Assembly: GCA_026390935.1 (NCBI GenBank)
Contig: JAPLEZ010000137.1
Span: forward strand, 1-64,000
Direction: 5' to 3'
Length of the DNA: 64,000 bases
From: Bacteroidota bacterium
Lineage (GTDB): Bacteria > Bacteroidota > Bacteroidia > Flavobacteriales_C > GCA-002722245
The notes under the pieces are model-generated. The model did no database searches, was not told the origin of the DNA, and saw nothing but the letters and a program-made list of their open reading frames with translations. The position numbers and the translations under genes were made by a program. Below, piece after piece: positions 1 to 8,745 of this stretch. Position 1 is the first letter of the stretch. Each line of letters opens with the position of its first letter.

Positions 1-81
1 GAATCTTTTCTTGAAGCTTTCAGCTTCATTCAAAAAACTGCAATTGAATTAGAAGAAGCTGAAAGCTTCAAGAAAAGATTC
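1..81. repeat. Perfect 27-bp inverted repeat at the window edge
   Basis: Bases 1-27 and 55-81 are exact reverse complements (arms begin gaatcttttcttgaagc) around a 27-base loop. The repeat starts at base 1, so it may extend to the left. It lies 3' of pheT. A second, weaker inverted repeat (83-91 with 103-111, one mismatch) follows. There is no T-tract typical of a simple terminator. It could be a dispersed palindromic element or a contig-end artefact. Confidence 0.75.
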
Positions 82-138
82 CGTCAAGTTACGCTTCGCT
101 AAACTTAACGGAGCGCACTCATTCATTCTCGTAAAAAA

Positions 139-2553
139 CTAGCGAATTTCAGCGCCCAGCTTCTCCTTATACCCGTTAATCAACTTCTCCATCACCTTAT
201 CAATTTGCTGATCCACCAAGGTTTTTTCAGCATCTTGTAGGATGAAAGAAAGCGCGTAGGACTTCTTCCCTTCAGCTAAGTTTTTCCCTTCGTACACGTC
301 AAACAAATTCACTTCTTTGAGGAGTTGTTTTTCGAGATCAAAAGCTAAAGTTTCTAGTTCGGAGAATTTGGTTTCTTTATTGAGTAACAAAGATAAATCG
401 CGGCGAACCTCAGGAAATTTAGGCAATTCAGAATATTGTATTTTATTGTTTTGCGCCAGTTCGCAGAAATTTTCCCACAAAATATTAGCAACGAAAACAT
501 CGTCTTTAGCATCAAATTTTTTGGCGAGCTTTTTATTTAAAATTCCAATTTCACCCAATGCTTTTTTACCAGCGCGGATTTCAAAAACTTCGGAATACAA
601 AGAGTTTTCAGATGCTTTAAATTTCAAATTTTTCACTCCAGTGCGTTCTGTAATTTGCGCTAAATATCCCTTCAAAGAAAAGAAATTTACCTTGTCTTTA
701 ACGCTGTTCCAGCTTTCTGCTTCTTTATTTCCAGTAAGTAATAAAGTCAAATTGTATTGTTCTAAATATCCTGTTTCGGTTTTGCGGTAAGTTTTTCCAA
801 ACTCGTAAAATTTCAAGTCGGACCGTTGTCGACTTTGATTGCGCTGCAAAGCTTCCAATGCACCGAAGATCATGGAGCGGCGCATAACCATTAACTCCTT
901 GCTTAAAGGATTCAACAACTCAACAAATCCAGCTTCATCGAATTCGGGATAACCTTGATAATATTCTTTGTTCGTTAATGAATTGCACAATATTTCATTG
1001 AAGCCCAAAGCACTTAATTCCTGTGAAATGGAAGAACGAATCTTTTCGACAGGAACACCAACTGTAAATTCCATTGCCGCAGAAATTTTGCGTGGAATCG
1101 CAATCGTATTGTATCCGTAAATTCTTAAAACATCTTCAATCACATCCACTTCTCTTTGAACATCCACGCGGTAAGCAGGAACGTTCAATTTTAATGTTGT
1201 AGCGTCTTCTGAAGCGATTTCAATTTCCAAAGCAGATAAAATCTCCTTGATTTTTTCTTTCGGAATTTCTTCGCCCAGCAATTCAGTACAACGCTGATAG
1301 CGGAAATCAACGGAGAAAGGCGCAATCGCTTTTGGATAAACATCCACCACTTCCGAATCCACTTTTCCACCAGCTACTTCTTGAATCAACAACGCAGCTC
1401 TTTTCAAAGCAATCAAAACCATTTCCGGATTTGTTCCTCTTTCAAAACGGTAAGAAGAATCGCTTTTAGTAGAAATTCGTTTGGATGTTTTTCTCACAGA
1501 AACAGGATTGAAATAAGCAGCTTCGAGGAAAATGTTTTTTGTTGCACTTGTTGTTCCCGATGCTAAACCGCCCATTACTCCTGCTACACACATCGGTTCA
1601 GTGGCATTACAAATCATTAAATCATCGTTAGACAATTCATGTTCTGCTTTATCGAGAGTGACGAATTTTAGTCCGCCACAATTTTTCTTCACCACTACTT
1701 TTCCTTTCACTACATCGTAATCAAACGCGTGCAAAGGCTGTCCCAATTCATGCAAAACAAAATTGGTCACATCAACTACGTTATTGATTGGCTTTAAACC
1801 AATGAGCAACAATTGGTTTTTCAACCAATCGGGAGATTCTTTTACTTCAACGCCGCTAATACAAACACCGGCATATCTGGCGCAAGCCGCATCTTCAACA
1901 GAAATAGAAATTGGCAATGCACTTCCTTCTACTTTGAATTTATCGATAGCAGGTAATTTCAATTCCACCGCCTGGCCGCGTGTTTTAAGGTAAGCATACA
2001 AATCGCGGGCAATACCATAATGCGATAAAGCATCGGCACGATTTGGTGTAGCATCTACTTCCAATACTGTATCACTACTTACTTTAAAATGATCTTTCGC
2101 CAAAGTTCCAGCAGGAACTGAAGCATCTAAAACCATTATACCCTCACTTTTTCCCAAACCTACCTCATCAGCCCCACACAACATTCCTTCGGAAAGAGCA
2201 CCACGTATTTTTGATTTTTTGATGGTGAAAGATTCATCACCATTGTATAAAACTGTACCGATGGTAGCAACGACTACTTTTTGTCCGGCAGCAACGTTTG
2301 GTGCACCACAAACAATACTGAGCAATTCACCGCTTCCAATGTCAACTTTCGTTAAGCTTAATTTATCTGCATCCGGATGTTTTTCCTTTTCTTTTACTTC
2401 GCCAATCACCAAACCTTCCAATCCGCCTTTTACCGATTGAATGGTTTCAAATCCGCCTACCTCCAAGCCAATATCAGTTAATATTTGCGCCACTTCCTCT
2501 ACCGGAAGATTGATGTTGAGGTATTGTTTTAGCCAATTGTACGAAATGTTCAT
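139..2553 (-). CDS. pheT: Phenylalanyl-tRNA synthetase beta subunit
   Basis: At 804 residues it has the usual length for bacterial PheT. It charges tRNA-Phe as part of the alpha2-beta2 PheRS in the cytoplasm. The visible order is the N-terminal MNISYNWLKQYL segment, a tRNA-binding EMAP/OB domain around residues 40-150 (VIGEVKEKEKHPDADKL), B3/4 and B5 domains in the middle (SYRFERGTNPEM), a synthetase-like core, and a C-terminal FDX-ACB anticodon-binding domain from about 710 (FPEVRRDLSLLL). pheS is not in the window. The ATG is well placed, with a -7 box about 20 bases upstream. Confidence 0.98.
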   Translation of the reverse strand: MNISYNWLKQYLNINLPVEEVAQILTDIGLEVGGFETIQSVKGGLEGLVIGEVKEKEKHPDADKLSLTKVDIGSGELLSIVCGAPNVAAGQKVVVATIGTVLYNGDESFTIKKSKIRGALSEGMLCGADEVGLGKSEGIMVLDASVPAGTLAKDHFKVSSDTVLEVDATPNRADALSHYGIARDLYAYLKTRGQAVELKLPAIDKFKVEGSALPISISVEDAACARYAGVCISGVEVKESPDWLKNQLLLIGLKPINNVVDVTNFVLHELGQPLHAFDYDVVKGKVVVKKNCGGLKFVTLDKAEHELSNDDLMICNATEPMCVAGVMGGLASGTTSATKNIFLEAAYFNPVSVRKTSKRISTKSDSSYRFERGTNPEMVLIALKRAALLIQEVAGGKVDSEVVDVYPKAIAPFSVDFRYQRCTELLGEEIPKEKIKEILSALEIEIASEDATTLKLNVPAYRVDVQREVDVIEDVLRIYGYNTIAIPRKISAAMEFTVGVPVEKIRSSISQELSALGFNEILCNSLTNKEYYQGYPEFDEAGFVELLNPLSKELMVMRRSMIFGALEALQRNQSRQRSDLKFYEFGKTYRKTETGYLEQYNLTLLLTGNKEAESWNSVKDKVNFFSLKGYLAQITERTGVKNLKFKASENSLYSEVFEIRAGKKALGEIGILNKKLAKKFDAKDDVFVANILWENFCELAQNNKIQYSELPKFPEVRRDLSLLLNKETKFSELETLAFDLEKQLLKEVNLFDVYEGKNLAEGKKSYALSFILQDAEKTLVDQQIDKVMEKLINGYKEKLGAEIR

Positions 2554-2570
2554 TGTAAAAGGATTTGCGG

Positions 2571-2578
2571 CAAAAATA
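2571..2578 (-). promoter_or_regulatory. Putative -7 box (TATTTTTG) for pheT
   Basis: Read on the minus strand, TATTTTTG matches the Bacteroidota -7 consensus TAnnTTTG, 17 bases before the pheT ATG. No TTG was found at the expected 17-23 base distance upstream, so only half of the promoter is supported. Confidence 0.3.
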
Positions 2579-2643
2579 CAATCTTAAATTAATAGAAAGA
2601 TATTTTTTTCAATCTTTGCAAACAATTACTCAATTGATCCGCT

Positions 2644-3492
2644 ATGCAAAAAGCCCTCTTACCATTCATGCTTATTGTCTCTTTATTTTCACATGCTATT
2701 GGAAATGACTCCATCCCAAATCAGTTTTTACCCGACGGACTGCTTTTTAAACCAGTTTTTTTAGATCCCAACCAAGCCAATATTTCTGGCTCTATTAATG
2801 GATATTGGAAAGATAAACAACCCATTAACGGACAATATGCTACTTATGCCCTTGGCGCAAGCAAATCATTGATCAGATGGGTAGGGAAAGAAAATCGCAG
2901 ATATGAATGGGGAATGGATTTGGGTGCTACCGGCCAGTTTGAGTGGAAAACAGTGGATACCGTTTTACAATTAAACTTTATAAATGTTGATTTTAAAGTC
3001 TCTTCTTTTTTAAATATCAAATGGAATGAAAAACACAGCATGCGCATTCGTATGTATCATACGTCATCACATACGGGCGATGATTACATGATCAGGAACG
3101 GAATACGCAGTTTCATTCCCAACTATGTAAATTATGAGCAGTTGGATATTTTACATTCTGTAAACTACAAATACTTTCGTTTTTATTATGGTTTAGGTGC
3201 CAATGTGCGGGGCATTACCATTAGAAAAAGAGCATTTATGGAATTGGGTTTTGAAACACATATACCTATGACAAAAAGATTAGACTTTTTTGTTGGCAGC
3301 AATTGTAAAATATGGGAGCAAAATTCATTTGTCCCAGGAATTAACAGCGCTATGGGAATTGCCTTCAAAGGAGAACACGACAGGAGATTGTATATGGTGA
3401 TTCATTACTATCAGGGAAAAAGCCCTTTCAGTCAGTATCAGTTTACCGACCTCCGCTGGCTCGGGGTAGCCGCGTATTTCAGTCCGTACTAA
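2644..3492 (+). CDS. Exported DUF1207 family protein
   Basis: A 282-residue protein with an N-terminal signal peptide (about residues 1-20, ending SHAIG). The body is rich in alternating hydrophobic and aromatic strands, as in outer-membrane or periplasmic beta proteins. The segments LPDGLLFKPVFLDPN near the N-terminus and RIRMYHTSSHTGDDY near residue 140 resemble the DUF1207 family, whose function is unknown. It ends with an aromatic residue (SPY), as many outer-membrane beta-barrels do. It is a stand-alone gene, convergent with the aldehyde dehydrogenase gene. Confidence 0.7.
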   Translation: MQKALLPFMLIVSLFSHAIGNDSIPNQFLPDGLLFKPVFLDPNQANISGSINGYWKDKQPINGQYATYALGASKSLIRWVGKENRRYEWGMDLGATGQFEWKTVDTVLQLNFINVDFKVSSFLNIKWNEKHSMRIRMYHTSSHTGDDYMIRNGIRSFIPNYVNYEQLDILHSVNYKYFRFYYGLGANVRGITIRKRAFMELGFETHIPMTKRLDFFVGSNCKIWEQNSFVPGINSAMGIAFKGEHDRRLYMVIHYYQGKSPFSQYQFTDLRWLGVAAYFSPY

Positions 3493-3525
3493 AAAAAAGC
3501 CCTGCTCACATTTTGCGGCAGGGCT
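3491..3525 (-). terminator. Rho-independent terminator between convergent genes
   Basis: The 8-bp stem agccctgc/gcagggct (3498-3505 and 3518-3525) is preceded by an A-run, which becomes a U-tract on minus-strand transcripts. It ends the aldehyde dehydrogenase transcript and may also act weakly on the plus strand. Confidence 0.8.
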
Positions 3526-3544
3526 CTATATTATTGTGTCTATT

Positions 3545-5167
3545 TTACAATAGGTAATCGGTTGAGAAGAATTTTGATTTTCTCTGATCCAGCATTTCAG
3601 AAGCGATTTTCTTGTTCACTTCATTGTCTTTCAATGCCACCATGGTACGGATGGAGAATACACGCAAAGCAGCAGTAACACTTAATGTTCCTTCGGCAGA
3701 GTCCTTACGGCCATTGAATGGGAAAGCATCCGGTCCGCGCTGACACTGACAGTTAACGTTTACACGACAAACCTGGTTTACCAATGGATCCACAAGGTCG
3801 GCAATTTCATCAGAATCCGTTCCAAAAATACTTACCTGCTGTCCGAAATTAGAATCCACCATATATTGAATAGGCTCAGAAATATTGCGGAAAGAGCGGA
3901 TAGGCACAACTGGTCCGAACTGTTCTTCATGGTACAAACGCATGGTAGAGTTTACCGGATAAATTACTGCCGGATACATGAAAGAAGCATTGATAGTTCC
4001 TCCGTTTTTATTGATCACTTTGGCACCTTTTTCCACTGCATCGTCAATCAAAGCCTTCATTTGTTCTGGCTTGTCTTTCTCAGGAAGTGGCGTAATCATT
4101 ACTCCTTTTTCCCAAGGCATACCCATCTTCAACGATTCGAGCTTGGCAACAAATTTTTTATTGAATTCCTCAACAATAGACTCATGAACAAAAAGTACCT
4201 TCAAAGCTGTACAACGTTGTCCGTTAAACGATAAGCTTCCAGAAATACACTCATTTACAGCCAGTTCAATATCAGCATCAGCTAAAACGATGGCCGGATT
4301 TTTCGCTTCCAATCCGAGGATAGAACGCAAACGGTTTGGTTTAGGGTGCGATTTTTTAATAACGTTTGCACTTTCACTATTACCGATAAAAGCGAAAACA
4401 TCAATTTTTCCGGTTTTCATTAAAGCACCAATTGTTGCTCTTCCTGATCCGTAAATCACGTTGATTACCCCTTTAGGAAAGCTGTCTTTGAAGGCCTTCA
4501 ATAAAGGATGCATTAATAACACACCATGACGGGCAGGTTTAAAAATTACCACATTACCCATTATTAAAGCAGGAATCAACAAAGCGAAAGTTTCATTCAA
4601 AGGATAGTTGTATGGTCCCATACAAGCCACGATACCGAACGGTCCGCGACGAATTTGCGCATAGATATCACCTTTCTTTTCAATACGAGATGAATTTCTA
4701 TCCAAGTTTTTTAAAGCTTCAGTAGTATCAATGATATATTCAACGGTACGATCAAATTCTTTTTCAGAATCAGGATAGTTTTTACCAATTTCCCACATCA
4801 GGTAATTCACCACTTCCTGTTTTTGCTCCTTCATTAGTTTCACGAAGTTGAGCATGTGCTGGATACGTTTTTTAACGGGCATTGTTGGCCATTCACCTCT
4901 GCCTAAGTCATAGGCATCTTGTGCGGCTTGCAATGCTTCAAAAGATTCTTTTTCGGTCAATACAGGAAAAGAACCCAATCTTTTTCTTACATATTCATTG
5001 CCTTCTTTAACACATACAGGAGAATAAACATCTTGCACTGGTCCATGCCACTTTTTCAATTCTCCACCAACCAAATAAACCTTTTGTTCCAACTCGTGTT
5101 TGATATTCATGTTATCGGGTGCCGGAGCAGCCGATTCAAATACATTCTTAATTTCTGATTCTTGCAT
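3545..5167 (-). CDS. gapN: NADP-dependent glyceraldehyde-3-phosphate dehydrogenase-like aldehyde dehydrogenase (GapN type)
   Basis: A 540-residue aldehyde dehydrogenase. The fold's hallmarks are present: GPYNYPLN in the cofactor region, a catalytic-base Glu in LGLEAKNPA, and a catalytic Cys in FNGQRCTALKV. The FNGQRCTALK context and the overall length point to the non-phosphorylating GAPDH branch, which oxidises glyceraldehyde-3-phosphate directly to 3-phosphoglycerate and makes NADPH. The C-terminal region holds QCQRGPDAFPFNGRKDSAEGT, as in that branch. It is monocistronic with its own terminator. The exact aldehyde substrate is inferred from family resemblance. Confidence 0.85.
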   Translation of the reverse strand: MQESEIKNVFESAAPAPDNMNIKHELEQKVYLVGGELKKWHGPVQDVYSPVCVKEGNEYVRKRLGSFPVLTEKESFEALQAAQDAYDLGRGEWPTMPVKKRIQHMLNFVKLMKEQKQEVVNYLMWEIGKNYPDSEKEFDRTVEYIIDTTEALKNLDRNSSRIEKKGDIYAQIRRGPFGIVACMGPYNYPLNETFALLIPALIMGNVVIFKPARHGVLLMHPLLKAFKDSFPKGVINVIYGSGRATIGALMKTGKIDVFAFIGNSESANVIKKSHPKPNRLRSILGLEAKNPAIVLADADIELAVNECISGSLSFNGQRCTALKVLFVHESIVEEFNKKFVAKLESLKMGMPWEKGVMITPLPEKDKPEQMKALIDDAVEKGAKVINKNGGTINASFMYPAVIYPVNSTMRLYHEEQFGPVVPIRSFRNISEPIQYMVDSNFGQQVSIFGTDSDEIADLVDPLVNQVCRVNVNCQCQRGPDAFPFNGRKDSAEGTLSVTAALRVFSIRTMVALKDNEVNKKIASEMLDQRKSKFFSTDYLL

Positions 5168-5419
5168 ATAAGGGTTTTTATAATAGGAGGGCCAAATGTA
5201 AGTTTTTTAATTTCTAAAGTTTTGAATTATCCCTTCAAATTTGCTCTTTTTTATAACAACAAAGTTGGATAAAAGATATTCCTAAAAAGCTTGCATTATA
5301 AATAGCATGAGCACAACGAACTAAAAATCAATTACTTAAAATAAACGGGAGTGTTTTGTCCATTAACGAATCTAGTTTTTGTCGAGTGGCAAAACAGGGC
5401 TTCCCCTTACCCTCTCATA

Positions 5420-5427
5420 TACCTTTG
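5420..5427 (+). promoter_or_regulatory. Putative -7 box (TACCTTTG) in the 290-base gap before the T9SS gene
   Basis: TACCTTTG matches TAnnTTTG and lies about 30 bases before the ATG at 5458. No TTG is correctly spaced upstream. The rest of the gap 5168-5457 is AT-rich, and nothing else was recognised in it. Confidence 0.3.
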
Positions 5428-5457
5428 ACTTAAACTATTAAACTAAATCAATTGCAT

Positions 5458-6381
5458 ATGAAGAGAATTTCTACCCTACTACTTTTAGTAACCAGCGCTT
5501 CCTTAGTGAGTGCGCAAACACCAGGATACAAAGCAACATCGATGTACGACGATTTTGGAAAATCATCGCCATACGCTGACCCAAATCCAGTTGATCCAAA
5601 TTATCCCGACGGAATTTACTGGTGGGGTAAAGACCAAACAGGTTCAAATCCTGACGCTAACAATACCGACGCTTGTTACATGGCCAATAAATATGCATTA
5701 ACACGCACTGGAAACCACAAGTTAGATGTAGTGGTGAGTCAAGGCAATAATTGCTGGCAGCCAATGGGTATTTCTACAAAATTAGATTTGTCGGGAAATG
5801 CCAAATTTGAAGTTTCAATCACGAACACTTCCGCGTATCCAATTTATTTCGATATCGCGCTGGTTGATGTAAACAAAAAAGTAATCAACTGTGACGGAGA
5901 CGGCAACAACTATAATCTTCTAAGCATTGCTGCTGGAGAAACCAAATTACTTAAAGGCGACTTTAAAGGCGGTCAGCATAAAGTGTGGCCAGGACCATCT
6001 TTTACAACAGGTTTAGATTTGAGTAAAGTAATTGAAATTGACTTCACCATTGTAAATGCCGATCAACCCGAAAGCAACGAGTGGGGACCACTTCCAATTA
6101 CTGCTGCAACAGCAACCATCAATTATGTGAAAATAGGAGCGGTTGGCGGAGTAGACATCAATGATGTATCAGGACGAAACTTGGTTTCCGTTTACCCTAA
6201 TCCTGCGAACGCTGATGTGGTTAATTTTTCTCAGCAACTGACGAATGTTAACTTATACAACACTGTTGGTCAATTAGTATTGACCAACAACGCAACATCA
6301 AAACTCGACATCAGCACACTTTCGTCTGGAATCTACCTACTTACTTCAAACGAAGGAGTGAACAAGCTGATTGTTGAATAA
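5458..6381 (+). CDS. T9SS-secreted protein with carbohydrate-binding-like domain
   Basis: The track's start at 5452 is a TTG. The ATG at 5458 gives a clean signal peptide (MKRISTLLLLVTSASLVSA). Residues about 25-220 form a beta-rich domain (WWGKDQTGSN, CWQPMGIST, FEVSITNTSAYPIYFDIALVDV) that resembles galactose-binding or CBM-type jelly rolls attached to glycoside hydrolases; this assignment is tentative. The last about 70 residues are a type A T9SS sorting domain (SVYPNPAN to SSGIYLLTS...LIVE), so the protein should cross the outer membrane and stay surface-linked or be released. It lies just upstream of a chitinase-like gene, which suggests polysaccharide use. Confidence 0.8.
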   Translation: MKRISTLLLLVTSASLVSAQTPGYKATSMYDDFGKSSPYADPNPVDPNYPDGIYWWGKDQTGSNPDANNTDACYMANKYALTRTGNHKLDVVVSQGNNCWQPMGISTKLDLSGNAKFEVSITNTSAYPIYFDIALVDVNKKVINCDGDGNNYNLLSIAAGETKLLKGDFKGGQHKVWPGPSFTTGLDLSKVIEIDFTIVNADQPESNEWGPLPITAATATINYVKIGAVGGVDINDVSGRNLVSVYPNPANADVVNFSQQLTNVNLYNTVGQLVLTNNATSKLDISTLSSGIYLLTSNEGVNKLIVE

Positions 6382-6420
6382 TTTTTTAGTTCAATTCGTA
6401 GTTTAGTGTAGTGTCGCAAA

Positions 6421-6452
6421 AAAACCTCCGCATCCCCCGCGGAGGTTTTTTC
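6421..6452 (+). terminator. Strong Rho-independent terminator
   Basis: An 11-bp perfect stem, aaaacctccgc (6421-6431) with gcggaggtttt (6439-6449), with a 7-base loop and a following T-run. It ends the preceding T9SS gene and separates it from the chitinase-like gene. Confidence 0.92.
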
Positions 6453-6527
6453 TTTTAAATCACCTACTTTTTTTGCTTTCTGTTTGAATTCAATTTATCT
6501 TGTAGTATTAATTAAAACCATTATAAC

Positions 6528-7742
6528 ATGAAACATTCACGTATAATGGGGATTACAACTTCTTTCTTATTTTTCTTTTCAATTGCAGTAAAAGCCGAGT
6601 TCAAGGTGGTGGGATACCTTTACAACTGGGGAAATTTTGTTTCAAATGCAAATAGTGTTGATTACGCCAAAGTAACACATATCAATATTGCATTTCTCAA
6701 TCCAGACAACAGTGGAAATATTGGCGACACCGCTAACTTAAGAACGGTGATCAATATTATACACAATCACAACGTAAAAGCCTTGGTATCATTTGGAGGC
6801 GAAGGCTCTCCAGATAGTTGGGCTACAGTAATGGCCGCCGATCAACGACCTAATTTTATTCCTAAAATTATTTCATTGATCAATAAATTTAATCTCGACG
6901 GAGTTGATATCGATTTGGAAGGATCGGCCGTTGATGGAAATTACAATGATTTTATTGTCGACTTAAAAGCACAAATGCCGCAGGGCAAACTGCTCACCGC
7001 CGCCATAGCATCATACAACTATGATATATACGACGCCACCCTATCGAAATTTGATTTTGTTAACGTGATGTCCTACGATTATTGCGGCACATGGAGCGAG
7101 CCTTGCCAACACTCCTCTATTGAAAGCGCAAAAAGCGACATTTATCATTGGCACAACGAAAGAAAATTGCCTTTAGAAAAAGTTATCCTTGGTTTACCAA
7201 GTTACGGCTACAGCTGGGAAGCTGGCAAGATCAACAAGCAATTTACCTACAAAACTATTGTTAATGCTTACCCCAGAGCCAGTACACAAGATTCTATTCA
7301 TACCAACAGTGGCGGAATAATATACCACAATAGCATTCCAACTATCAAACAAAAAACCGCTTATGCCATGTTGAATGCGGGAGGAATAATGTGGTGGGCA
7401 TTGCCTTACGACTACCCCACTAGCGACAGTCGTTCATTGCTGCGCGCCATGGGAGAAATCACCAACTCAGTGAATGAGGCGGAGAGTGTTCACAATGTAG
7501 AATTTTATCCAAATCCAGTTTCATCCGCTTTCACATTGAATTTCTCAAATAGTAGAAGCGGAAAAACCAGTATCAATTTGTATGATCTCACAGGAAAAAA
7601 TGTGGGTCAATTGTACAACAACAATATTGCCGCAGGAAATTTTTCAGAAAACTTCAATCTTGATTTCCTTCCGGCGGGCATGTACACGTGCATGATCATC
7701 AGCAATGAATCAGCACAGGTCATCAAATTAATAAAGGAATAA
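6528..7742 (+). CDS. Glycoside hydrolase family 18 (chitinase-like) protein, T9SS cargo
   Basis: A 404-residue secreted protein. The signal peptide (about 1-23, ending KAEF) is followed by a GH18 barrel. Residues 124-131 (DGVDIDLE) carry the complete DxxDxDxE catalytic motif, with Glu131 as the likely acid/base. SFGG near 88-91 and MSYDYCG near 180 are other family signatures. Residues about 325-404 are a T9SS sorting domain (VEFYPNPVSSAF to LPAGMYTCM). It probably cleaves chitin or related beta-1,4-GlcNAc polymers at the cell surface. The catalytic barrel is compact, without an obvious chitin-insertion domain, so an endo-beta-N-acetylglucosaminidase role cannot be excluded. Confidence 0.92.
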   Translation: MKHSRIMGITTSFLFFFSIAVKAEFKVVGYLYNWGNFVSNANSVDYAKVTHINIAFLNPDNSGNIGDTANLRTVINIIHNHNVKALVSFGGEGSPDSWATVMAADQRPNFIPKIISLINKFNLDGVDIDLEGSAVDGNYNDFIVDLKAQMPQGKLLTAAIASYNYDIYDATLSKFDFVNVMSYDYCGTWSEPCQHSSIESAKSDIYHWHNERKLPLEKVILGLPSYGYSWEAGKINKQFTYKTIVNAYPRASTQDSIHTNSGGIIYHNSIPTIKQKTAYAMLNAGGIMWWALPYDYPTSDSRSLLRAMGEITNSVNEAESVHNVEFYPNPVSSAFTLNFSNSRSGKTSINLYDLTGKNVGQLYNNNIAAGNFSENFNLDFLPAGMYTCMIISNESAQVIKLIKE

Positions 7743-7764
7743 ATCTTCAACATAAACAAATCAC

Positions 7765-7794
7765 GGCAACGGGAATCTTCCTGTTGCCTTTTTT
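7765..7794 (+). terminator. Terminator after the GH18 gene
   Basis: The stem ggcaacggga/tcctgttgcc has one imperfect pair, with a 4-base loop and six T's. Its T-run overlaps the end of the convergent lipoprotein gene. Confidence 0.8.
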
Positions 7795-8218
7795 AATTGT
7801 TGATGCTAAGAATATTTCCGTCGTAAGAAGTTTGGTACTGCTGCAACGAACGTGTAGCAGGTGACTTCAAAACCGAACCATCAAAAAGCTGAAATTTTGA
7901 ACTGCAGCAGGTATCTAGCGCAGTTAATGTTCCATTATCCACATCCACTTTAGAACAGGATTCTTCAGGCTTATACGTACAATGCCTATCGTAGGCATTG
8001 AAATTATCCACATCGGCACGGTAAACAATAATTCCCTTTGAACCACCAGTAATATACACCCAACCACCCACAGTTTTCAGAGGGAAATAATCGGGGTTTT
8101 GTAAATTTATCTGAATATTTACCGGTACATAAGGAATGTATGAATTATCTTTATTGCACGATAAAGTAAGTAACAACACCAAAAAGGCACCTGAAAATAT
8201 TTTATACACTGCTTTCAT
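7793..8218 (-). CDS. Rieske-fold-like lipoprotein lacking canonical ligands
   Basis: The ATG at 8218 gives a lipoprotein signal (MKAVYKIF...LLLTLSC) with Cys at the lipobox; the upstream in-frame extension has no signal character. The C-terminal half (RHCTYKPEESC, then DTCCSSKFQLFDGSVLKSPATRSLQQY) follows the Rieske pattern of two cluster-binding loops and the FxLxDG...GPAxxxLxxY end. The CxH and CxxH ligand sets are not conserved: the first reads C-T-Y, and the second His position is Cys. It may bind metal differently or be structural. It is convergent with the GH18 gene. Confidence 0.7.
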   Translation of the reverse strand: MKAVYKIFSGAFLVLLLTLSCNKDNSYIPYVPVNIQINLQNPDYFPLKTVGGWVYITGGSKGIIVYRADVDNFNAYDRHCTYKPEESCSKVDVDNGTLTALDTCCSSKFQLFDGSVLKSPATRSLQQYQTSYDGNILSINN

Positions 8219-8333
8219 TATTGAATATGAAGTAAAAATAAAAAGATCTGCCCGATACAACTCACTTTATTTCGATTTATTATAATAGACGGAGGATTTA
8301 CCAGATAGTTGTGAGCAATTAAAAAAAACAAAA

Positions 8334-8663
8334 ATGATTTTCAAATCTTATAAAAAATTAATCACCATACTGTCATTGGTGTTTTTCATTTCAATTTCCA
8401 CATCTGTGCATGCCCAATCTTCCAGTGAAAAAAAGCAAGAAGAGAGAAAGAAAAAAAGGAAGTCGAGTGCTGAAGACGCGGAAAAGGAAATCAAAGAAAG
8501 GCATCTTAAAATGCAAGACAAAGAAGTGCAAAAAAGAATGAAAAGATCTTTGAAAGAAGCAGAACGCCGCAAAAAAAATAAAAAACCACCTTTTTGGGAA
8601 GACTGGGGTAAACACAAAAGAAAAAAAGGAAGAGGCGGGAAATCTAAAGGAGGAGCGAAGTAA
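8334..8663 (+). CDS. Small exported highly basic protein
   Basis: 109 residues, with a clear signal peptide (about 1-28, ending SVHAQ). The mature part consists mostly of Lys, Arg, Glu and Gln, likely helical or coiled from about 30 to 80, ending in a GGKSKGGAK tail. No domain was recognised. The strong signal peptide and neat spacing support a real gene. A 22-bp-armed inverted repeat starts at the base after its stop codon. Confidence 0.6.
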   Translation: MIFKSYKKLITILSLVFFISISTSVHAQSSSEKKQEERKKKRKSSAEDAEKEIKERHLKMQDKEVQKRMKRSLKEAERRKKNKKPPFWEDWGKHKRKKGRGGKSKGGAK

Positions 8664-8745
8664 TCTGAACCTTGATTGACTTGATGGAAGGATTAAAGGA
8701 TGTACAATCAAGATAATCTTTTAATCAAGTGAATCATGGTTCAGA
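8664..8745. repeat. 82-bp nested palindrome between convergent stop codons
   Basis: Outer arms 8664-8685 and 8724-8745 pair at 20 of 22 positions (tctgaacc...ggttcaga). Inner arms gattaaaggat and atcttttaatc pair with one mismatch. The repeat begins right after one stop codon and covers the oxyR stop codon. It could end transcription in both directions, or be a dispersed palindromic element. Confidence 0.75.

Noticed and set aside
1-102. Open plus-strand frame from base 1 to a TAA at 100-102
   Set aside because: The frame is made mostly of the palindrome's two arms; there is no recognisable protein, and openness is expected by chance over 34 codons.
317-790. 157-codon plus-strand ORF
   Set aside because: It is antisense to conserved pheT and its product resembles nothing; it is a shadow frame. 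The same applies to the other antisense ORFs inside oxyR, gapN, ilvB, ilvD and the kinases.
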